64,000 nucleotides of DNA from Ampelomyces quisqualis (lineage: Eukaryota > Ascomycota > Dothideomycetes > Pleosporales > Phaeosphaeriaceae). The stretch covers positions 1,302,001-1,366,000 of the forward strand of contig JAGTXZ010000003.1 in the NCBI GenBank assembly GCA_018398575.1, written 5' to 3'. Positions 56,803 through 64,000 of this stretch are shown here, piece after piece; the first letter of the stretch is position 1, and every line of letters begins with the position of its first letter. A program made the translations under genes and the position numbers. The notes beneath the pieces were generated by a model. It searched no databases, was not told where the DNA came from, and worked only from the letters and a program-made list of their open reading frames with translations.

Positions 56803-59361
56803 TCAATCCTCGTCGATCCTTGTGGTCGCCAGGACTCGGGTCAGCATGTCCATGACGGCCTTACAGCCCCAAGACAATGTCTCTTTCTCTCCCTTCTCGA
56901 CAATGTCGCTTTTAGCCACTACTTTTTTGAGGAAGTATTGCAGCCCTGCTATCATCTCTGGGGCTTGATCCACCTCGACGAAGACCTCCAGTAAAGCCTT
57001 GTTATTACGTTTGTCCTTTGAACCTTTTTGTGATTCGAGAATCGTGGTAACCAGGAAAACCTCAACAAAAGTCCTCGTCTTGGGCTGCAGATATGGAAAG
57101 TTGAGATTTTTGAGGCTCGTAATCGGCAAGGCCTTCCGCCCAGTGAGTGTGCCGTACAGCTTGCCTTGATTGACTAGCTTACGCAGTGTCTGTGTAACTC
57201 CTGTAGCCGATTGATCATCGTCATCCGATCCTTCTGCCTCGTCTTGTCTTTCTCCTAGACTCTTGAAGATATCCCAAAGCGCGAACTGAAAGCTCTTCCG
57301 CGTCTTATGATCCGCACAAATTTTCCGTGCAAGGACTGTATAGTAAGGATTGTAGGTCTTCTCAGAACCTGCGCAATGAACGATGACTCTGGGGATCTCG
57401 GTTTCCTGCGATCTCTTGAGATTGAGTTTGTTGAGGCGTATCTGCGCATCCTTGAAGTCGCTAGCAGACATGATTGATATGAAGATGGCTCGTCGAACGT
57501 CTGTATTCATGCGCTGCTCTCGCGCAAGCTGCACCAGGTCGACTTCGTCACCCACATCTTCTTCCCCGTTTCTCGCGTTGCTAGCTTGTTGTGGCTTCGG
57601 ATCTGATCTCTCCTCCACAATCGCCTCACTGACAACGTCGTTCCGCCAACTGGCTCCTACCATCCACCATTTGCCCTTCTTTTCGGTGTCTTTGATGTCC
57701 TTGAGACCTATCCGTAGCGGTTCAGTGGCTTTGAGGTTCCTTGTACTTAGTGTGCCCAGCTGCTTCTTCATTCGCGTAGTATGTTCCCTTGACATTGCCG
57801 AGGCGGCTATACCAGTCTTCATTTTGTTGTTCTTGAGGTCGTTGATCGTCTCGATCATGAATTTCGTGCGGACGGAAAGGTTGGCCTGGCCGACCCTAGC
57901 CACAGATTTCTGGAGCAGGACAACAATATCTTTCATCGCTGTAGGATCGTCTTGTCGTAGCTGTGGCCCTGCCACCCGAACGATCCTCAGGAGCAGCTCA
58001 GTGTTGATGTCTGTGAGCTCATCCAGAAAGTATCTAATATAGTCAAAGACAAGGTTACTTCCGATGACTTGGAAAGTGTAGAGCTCTGCCACCAGGGACA
58101 TGAGGTTCGTCGTTTGCTTTCCAGACCCTTTCTTGTTCCCTACGTAGTGTTGATCAAATTCGGAAACAATTCGTTCTACTATCTGAGCGCCAAAGTCTGG
58201 GCCAATGACCTTGTACACTGCAGCGATGAATCCGGCATGTAGTATGAGAAAAGTGTCGAGGAGAGCACTTGGATCCGAGAGCATGCCCATGAGCAGATCG
58301 ACAAGGGTGGTGTTGACGTAACCCCGAGGGCTGTTTTGGTAGACCTGTTCGATATCGCGCAGAATGGACAATATGTTCGCTTCCGACAAACGATTTAGTA
58401 GGCCCTGCACCTGTCGCTTGAGTCGAGACAGAGCTTCGACATCGGACGACGGTGGACCTCGTAGGGCCGGTGGTATGTATTTCGTGGGCGCCGAAGCGTC
58501 AGCTGAAACGGGTGCCACATAAGGATTCTCTCGAATTCGAGGCTGTACAGGCTCTTGTTCTTCCTCATCCACATCATCGTCCTCAAACTCGTCATCCTCG
58601 ATAGCGGAGCCGTCGTCCTCCAGACCAGCTTCTGAATCTTCTGACCCGAACCCATCTAGATCAGTCTCTTCCTCACCGGATTCATCTGAGAAAGCACCCA
58701 GGGCCTTTTGCCGCTTGCTTGCAAGCCATGCATCGTCCTCGTCTCTCTTTCTCTTGGGTTGCTTGCCTTCCAGCTCATCCTCGCTGCTGCCGAAGCCACC
58801 AAGATCACCAAAAATATCGTCAAGTCCATCATCCACGCCCTTTGATTTTTTCTTGCCCTTTACACCGAGCTTCTTTTCTAGAGCCGCAATTTCAGCACTT
58901 TCTTGGGCTAAGCGATCTTTCGTGGCGCGTGAAACTTGGGCGGCTGGCGGCGGTGGGGTCTCGCCTTTCGGGGCGGATGTCTTCTTCAGAATGCTCTTCA
59001 GTGGCTTCGGTGCCTCTTTCGCAGCTGGCGGTGGCGGAGTGCCTTCGTCGGTCACATTGTCCCAGTCTATTTCCTCCTCGGAGCTTGGTTCGTCTCGAAC
59101 CGGCCGCCTCTCATGTTGACTGCGAACAGGCACTGGCCTTGGGGGTGCCTTGCGTACTTTTTGGGTCTTCTTCTCTACGCGCTCGGCTTTGCGCTTGTCC
59201 TTACGATTCGGCTGCGCATTGCGCCCTCCGTTCTTTTGGCTACGATTTGCAGGATCTGCTGCCTAATTAGTTGCTGCAAGTCCTTTCCACGTATGACACG
59301 TACCGCCGAACTGATCTCGTAACTCTTTGGGCAATTTTGGCCCACCGTAGGTCTGGCGCAT
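56803..59361 (-). CDS. SGD1: Nucleolar MIF4G-domain protein Sgd1 (NOM1)
   Basis: A nucleolar protein of small-subunit ribosome biogenesis. Exon 1 is 59361-59304, intron 59303-59259 (45 nt), exon 2 is 59258-56803; 837 aa. The start MRQTYGGPKLPKELRDQFG is joined to a basic segment (RKDKRKAERVEKKTQKVRKAP). Acidic and Lys-rich low-complexity stretches follow, then NPYVAPVSADASAPTKYIPPALR. The MIF4G domain (about residues 290-520) includes LLNRLSEANILSILRDIEQVY and LLMGMLSDPSALLDTFLILHAGFIAAVYKVIGPDFGAQ. The MA3 domain (about 615-720) includes DVRRAIFISIMSASDFKDA. The plain open frame appears to begin near 59133 at a GTG codon; the true ATG is in the upstream exon. Confidence 0.9.
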
Positions 59362-59518
59362 AGTGTGAAGCAAGCGTGGACGACCACTCGCAAAAAAGTT
59401 GAGACCAAGTCGGAGGTTTTGGAAGGATCTCCCCGCGTCTCCGCCGCGCTACGACGGACACCCCACCTACACCTCGACCACACCCATGGCGCGTTTATAG
59501 CAGAATCCTACAGACACA
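59362..59518. promoter_or_regulatory. Very short divergent promoter of SGD1 and SRP14
   Basis: Only 157 bp separate the two start codons, so core promoter elements must be shared or overlap. No TATA box is obvious on either strand. Confidence 0.5.
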
Positions 59519-59997
59519 ATGGCTCGCGAGCACATTACCAATGATGAGGTAGCACATCATATCCTTCTCCACCCTACGGAATCTAACATTCACAGTTCTT
59601 TACTCAACTGCGCATCCTCTTCGAGCACAACCGCAAAAAGGGCCACGGAACCGTATACCTCACACAAAAGCGACTGACCTTCGACTCAGCATCTGCGCCG
59701 CCAAGCCCTGCCAAAGTCGCAGACGACCCGCTATGGGACATGCATCCAGAGAATCCATTACCGATCCTTGTTCGGGCCTTCAACAACAAGAGCTCCAAGA
59801 AGGCGGGCACAGACAGAGAAGTTATCAGCAAGATTGTGCTGAGCACAGTGGTCAAGCCTGATGATCTGGATGGCTTTTTTGCGCGATATGCGGAGGCATG
59901 CAAAACAGGCATGAGTGGACTGAAGAAGAGGGATCGCAAGAAGGGCAAGAAGGACAAAAAGAAGAAGAAGGGCGCAGTGGGCGAGACCAAAGTGTGA
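59519..59997 (+). CDS. SRP14: Signal recognition particle subunit SRP14
   Basis: A small Alu-domain protein of the signal recognition particle, involved in elongation pausing during targeting to the ER. Exon 1 is 59519-59548 (ten codons, MAREHITNDE), intron 59549-59595 (47 nt, CTAAC branch), exon 2 is 59596-59997; 143 aa. Family motifs are FFTQLRILFEHNRKKGHGTVYLTQKRL, PILVRAFNNKSSKK, ISKIVLSTVVKPDDLDGFFARYAE and CKTGMSGLKKRDRKKGKKDKKKKKG, where the basic tail contacts SRP RNA. Length and order are normal for fungi. The tiny first exon is supported by the conserved EFFTQL junction. Confidence 0.92.
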
Positions 59998-60289
59998 AGC
60001 ACATGAGTGCAATCATCTTGTACGCCCAAATCTCTAGAGCGACTGCTGCAGAAGAACAATGGCTCCACCTCGACAATCGCCGATCCTGGGAGGAAAGAGC
60101 TACAACATGCAAAGGGCCGACAGTGGTTGTGAGTTGCATTCAATCGCAGCATGAGACTTCAAAGATAGTCTACATAACCTTGGCCATTCACGATTTACCC
60201 ACGTGATCATGATGAAAAACAACTGATTCAAAAAAACGTCTACCCTTACGCGTTGGGTCTTGCACCTTAGTCTGATGCGCTTCAGCCAT

Positions 60290-61024
60290 CTACTTGAACA
60301 TCTTCGTGCTAAGCGGCAGCGGCTGTCCCATCCAAGTCGCTCTCTGCGTATGGTCTCTCAATTGATCGTCGGTATTTGGATGGATAAGTGCAGACAACGG
60401 GCCCCTGTTGATCACCAACCACGGGATAAAGGCGCCGAATTGCTCTACGCAACTGTCAGGATATTGATCATGCTGTGAAGTCTGAATGCCGTACCTGGAG
60501 TAAACAGATTGACTTCAAACATAGCCACCGGATGGGGACCTATTGGTTTATCCCAGACTTTGTAGATTCTCAACTCAGGAACTGATCACACGAGTGTCAG
60601 CAAAAGGTTCGCAGTGATGTAGATGAAGGTCTTACATTCACGCCTTATTCGCTCCCAGAGTTGTGTTGCGAACCTGGTTTCTTCATCGTCGCTTTGGAGG
60701 AAGTATATATGGACACTAAGCTGTCGTCAGCTACTTGCATTGAACGGGAGAGTAGGTACACTGACTCGAAGCCACCGCGAATACCGTTTGTTATGGGCGA
60801 TACGAAGGAGGTGTATGCTTCGCTTTTCTTCTTGGCGGGTGGGTTGATCAAGGATTTCCCATCTTCGGCCTTTTCGCTGCTTGAATGTTGGCCATTATGT
60901 CGGTATGACGTTGTTTGCATATCCACTACGTTTTCTTCTGATAGGAGACTCACTTTGGCAAAGGCTCCAAGCCCTCATAGCCATCTACTGGTGACGGATA
61001 GTTGTAAAGATAGGGATCAGACAT
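60290..61024 (-). CDS. DOPA 4,5-dioxygenase-like protein (five small exons)
   Basis: A small vicinal-oxygen-chelate-like protein of the DOPA 4,5-dioxygenase family, whose characterised members open the catechol ring of DOPA; most fungal members are untested. Exons 61024-60954, 60876-60766, 60715-60636, 60581-60495 and 60444-60290 join with four introns of 50-77 nt to give 167 aa. Family blocks in order are MSDPYLYNYPSPVDGYEGLEP, NPPAKKKSEAY, RGGFDVHIYFLQS, LWERIRREFPELRIYKVWDK, PIGPHPVAMFEVNLFTPEQF, GAFIPWLVINRGPLSALIHP and RDHTQRATWMGQPLPLS. Metal-ligand candidates are His in DVHIYF, in ALIHP and in RDHT. No exon exceeds 155 nt, so it is invisible to ORF scans. No signal peptide. It is convergent with SRP14 and divergent from DED81. 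Confidence 0.88.
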
Positions 61025-61318
61025 GTCTACCTGCCGAATATGAATGAATCGATTTGAGCGTTGTAGATGACACCACTTGCACTCAATTGCTTCTCAACCC
61101 GATCCTACGCGTGTGTCAGGCCTTCCGCAGAAACCGGATCACCGTATGGGCTGTTACACGATACATAAGAGAGAAGTGTATAGTCGCGTGCACGGGCGCT
61201 CGAGGGGTAATTTGGGTAGTCTCACGGCTTTGGCGGGGTGACTCAAATATTGTGAGCAGCTCACGACATCTTGACAAACATTACTCGGAGACTCAACTGC
61301 AGCGCAATTGCAGTCGCC
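61025..61318. promoter_or_regulatory. Divergent promoter of the DOPA-dioxygenase-like gene and DED81
   Basis: 294 bp between start codons. No clear TATA box. A housekeeping gene and a probably dispensable gene share this region. Confidence 0.45.
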
Positions 61319-63113
61319 ATGGCGGACGCAACATACTACATCGACGAAGACGTCGGCCACGACACTGCCGAACAGACGGGCGACGAATCTCTGCCCTACA
61401 AGACACTCGGACACGCCGTGCTCACCCGCGGCGAGACTGCAAAATACAAGACACGGAAAAGCGTCACTGGTGAGGTCGCAGAAGGCGCAGATGCATCGAC
61501 CAGATTGGAGTGGAAAGACGCGGCCAAGTCGGCGCTGAAGAAGGCGGTCAACTACGCAAAGACACAAAAGAAAAAGGCAGGCAAGGAAGAGGAGCAGCTT
61601 GCGCTGCGAGCGAAGGAGGAGGCAGCCCGCAACATTGTGCTAGACGAGGCGAAGAAGGTGGTGCTGGAGGAGGACACAAGCCTGCGCCAGGCAGTGAAGA
61701 TCAAGCTTGACGACACAGACTCGAAGAAGATCACGTTGGGCGACGGAAAGGACGTCAAGGGCACGCGGGTGCGCGTGTTTGGCCGAGTGCATCGCGAGCG
61801 GAGGCAGAAGGAGGTCATGTTTGTGACGCTGAGGGACGGCTACGGCTACATGCAGGTCATTCTGACCGGCAAGCTCGCCAAGACCTACGACGCCCTCACA
61901 CTGACGCGCGAGACGAGCATGGAGATCCTCGGTGAGCTGAGGGAGGTCCCGGCAGGCGCACACGCACCCAACGACCGCGAGCTGCACGCCGACTACTACA
62001 AGATCCATGGTGGGTGGAAGGCAGCCGGGGGAGACGACGCCATCACCAACAGGGTCTCCAAGGACACCGAGCACGCGACACTGCTCGACCTGCGACACCT
62101 CACTTTGCGAGGAGAGACGGCGTCAAAGGTCATGATTGTCCGCGACGCCGTCGAGTTCGCCTTCAACCAGGTCTACAAGGAGCAGCGCTTACGCAAAGTC
62201 AGCCCACCTGCGCTCGTCCAAACGCAGGTCGAGGGTGGTGCCACGCTCTTCAAGTTTGGCTACTACAACGAAGAAGCCTACCTCACCCAGTCATCCCAGC
62301 TGTACCTTGAAACCTGCCTACCCTCCATGGGCGATGTCTACTGCATCGAGAAGTCGTTCCGTGCGGAGAAGTCCCTCACTCGTCGTCACTTGGCAGAATA
62401 CACACACATCGAAGCCGAGCTTGACTACATCCACTTTGACGACCTGCTCACCCACCTGGAAGAAGTAATGTGCCGCGTCCTCCAAGTCACCATGTCCGAT
62501 CCCGTCATCAAGCAACACGTCACTGACCTCAACCCTGATTTCGCCATGCCCGAGCGACCTTTCAAGCGCATGAAGTACCAGGATGCAATCGACTGGCTCG
62601 TCGAACACAACATTCCCAACGAAGACGGCGAGACGCACAAGTTTGGCGACGACATTGCCGAGGCGGCGGAGCGCAGGATGACAGACATTATCAACCGTCC
62701 CATCTTCTTGACACATTTCCCCACAGAGATCAAGGCCTTCTACATGCTCAAGGATAAGGACGACCCACGTGTCACCGAGAGCGTGGATTGCTTGATGCCC
62801 GGTGTTGGCGAGATTGTCGGAGGTAGTATGAGGATGGACAACTATGACGAGTTGATGGCAGCGTTTGCAAGGGAGCAGATTGATCCTGCGGCGTACTACT
62901 GGTACACTGACCAGAGGAAGTAAGTCTCCCCATCCCGAATCTTTCTCTTGCTCTTGTAACGGCCCATCAAACTGACGTTACAATAGATATGGCTCTTCCC
63001 CCCACGGCGGCTACGGTCTCGGTCTCGAGCGCTTCCTCGCATGGCTGTGCAAGCAACACACCGTCCGAGACTGCTGCTTGTACCCGCGCTACTTTGGCCG
63101 CTGCAAGCCCTGA
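61319..63113 (+). CDS. DED81: Asparaginyl-tRNA synthetase, cytosolic
   Basis: Class II synthetase charging tRNA-Asn with asparagine. Exon 1 is 61319-62919, intron 62920-62986 (67 nt), exon 2 is 62987-63113; 575 aa. A Lys/Glu/Ala-rich N-terminal extension (about residues 55-130) typical of eukaryotic AsnRS precedes the OB-fold anticodon-binding domain (TRVRVFGRVHRERRQKEVMFVTLRDG). The catalytic core follows: TLLDLRHLTLRGETASKVMIVRDAVE, FKFGYYNEEAYLTQSSQLYLET, YCIEKSFRAEKSLTRRHLAEYTHIEAEL (motif 2) and, after the intron, SPHGGYGLGLERFLAWLC (motif 3), ending YPRYFGRCKP. The ATG at 61319 (MADATYYIDED) is chosen over an in-frame upstream codon at 61271 that lies in a different-looking leader. Confidence 0.95.
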
Positions 63114-64000
63114 GCAAACCGTCCTACAGTCTACATGCTTTCCCACTGTTTGCAGTTCTTCTGCGCCCTCAGGAGACGTACTTGCGATGGGCAAACGCGT
63201 GCGCACACGGTGTGTTTGTGTGTGGCACGCGTCGGGTCCGGAAACAGGGCATCTGCGTGACTTGTTTGGCTCGTGCCAGCGAAGAAAGGATCATCATGTC
63301 GCACTAGGCGGTAGGCCCAACCATAACATGAATCATACCCAATGAAATCGTCATGTTTGCCCGCTCATTCCCAGATCCTGCGTCATGCTGGGTGGTTTTT
63401 CTTCTTCACCATGTCCTGGTTCTTGGTAGAGTTACGGAGTGAATCGCTTCACTTTTTGGCCGAGGCAATCAGACGGCATAACCCCCATCTTTGTCCTGTC
63501 AACGTGTCAGGCGGGAAACGTAAACGTCAACGTCACATTAGCCGCAACCTGATGAATCTCGCACCGCCCCGATACCTCTCTTCCCCAGAGACAAGCCATG
63601 TCCATGGAAATTCATCACCCATCTACATACATCACAATCCGGCATTCAATGACCACGCAAACTCAGCACACACTAGTCGTAATTCTGCCCAGCACAATTC
63701 TCTTACACATCTCCCAAGATAAACCCCTTCCTTAGATGTCTGTCCGTCGTCCTTCACCCACATCTCCACCCCTTCTCAAAGTTCCTGCTAGTAACTATGC
63801 AGAGTATTCAAAGCCAACGGCAATCGCAACCGCAAAGTAAAAAAAAAGGTGAATAACAGCCCAAGGGCTGAACAAGTTTGCCCACCTAGCTCCAGATGAA
63901 AGCGCCAAAGTGAACAGCTAGGACGAGCTCCTTTGCCGAGAAATTTTTAAGAATGTACAATCGCATGTTTCAAAGAAAAAGGGATTCCAACTCCTCGCTA
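63114..64000. other. 3' flank, no gene seen
   Basis: Short ORFs only. AT-rich with A-runs near 63840. It may hold the 3' UTR of a gene beyond the right edge, but nothing supports that directly. Confidence 0.45.

Noticed and set aside
56803..59133. SGD1 start at 59133
   Set aside because: The codon there is GTG in the middle of a conserved basic segment; a true ATG exon with a good splice site lies at 59361.
1..64000. tRNA, rRNA or CRISPR features
   Set aside because: No T-arm consensus with a matching acceptor stem, no rRNA-like sequence and no spaced direct repeats were found by eye; a tRNAscan run would be decisive for tRNAs.

Overview
The window is 64 kb of nuclear DNA from a filamentous ascomycete. 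Evidence: about 22 protein genes with short spliceosomal introns (mostly 44-100 nt, with GT...CTRAY...AG signals), fungal families such as Zn(II)2Cys6 regulators, AA9 LPMO, Skn7, Inp1 and Sld2, and proteins that match filamentous fungi better than yeasts. The gene set and the recurrent CTCCGTA/TACGGAG words suggest Dothideomycetes (Pleosporales), but this is inference. No tRNA, rRNA, CRISPR array or prokaryotic feature was seen.

Layout. 1-7.4 kb: the 5' part of a copper amine oxidase running off the left edge, a 529-bp terminal-inverted-repeat element, a secreted AA9 monooxygenase, a Gly/Met/Pro-rich protein of unknown function, and an alpha/beta hydrolase that looks broken. 7.8-18.8 kb: one full-size ABCG transporter, 5 kb of gene-poor DNA and a Zn2Cys6 regulator. 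22-30.4 kb: CFT2 (mRNA 3' processing), an Ariadne-type RBR ubiquitin ligase and eIF2B-epsilon (GCD6). 31.4-41.8 kb: SKN7 head-to-head with a mitochondrial-type Prx5 peroxiredoxin, a formamidase, a multi-span membrane protein, and INP1 (peroxisome inheritance). 42.8-47 kb: a disordered Ser/Pro-rich protein and a patatin-like phospholipase. 47-51.4 kb: gene-poor DNA. 51.4-63.1 kb: a dense housekeeping block with RPN12, SLD2, LPD1, SGD1, SRP14, a DOPA 4,5-dioxygenase-like gene and DED81.

The genes do not form one metabolic cluster. Sensible functional links are Skn7 with its divergent peroxiredoxin neighbour (oxidative stress), and the compact divergent pairs SGD1/SRP14 and DOPA-dioxygenase/DED81. 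All gene models were spliced by eye from conserved family motifs and phase-checked so that the coding length is a multiple of three. Several introns are stop-free and a multiple of three long, so naive ORF reading would wrongly include them. Two introns appear to use GC-AG ends. The clearest previously hidden gene is the five-exon DOPA-dioxygenase-like gene at 60.3-61.0 kb.
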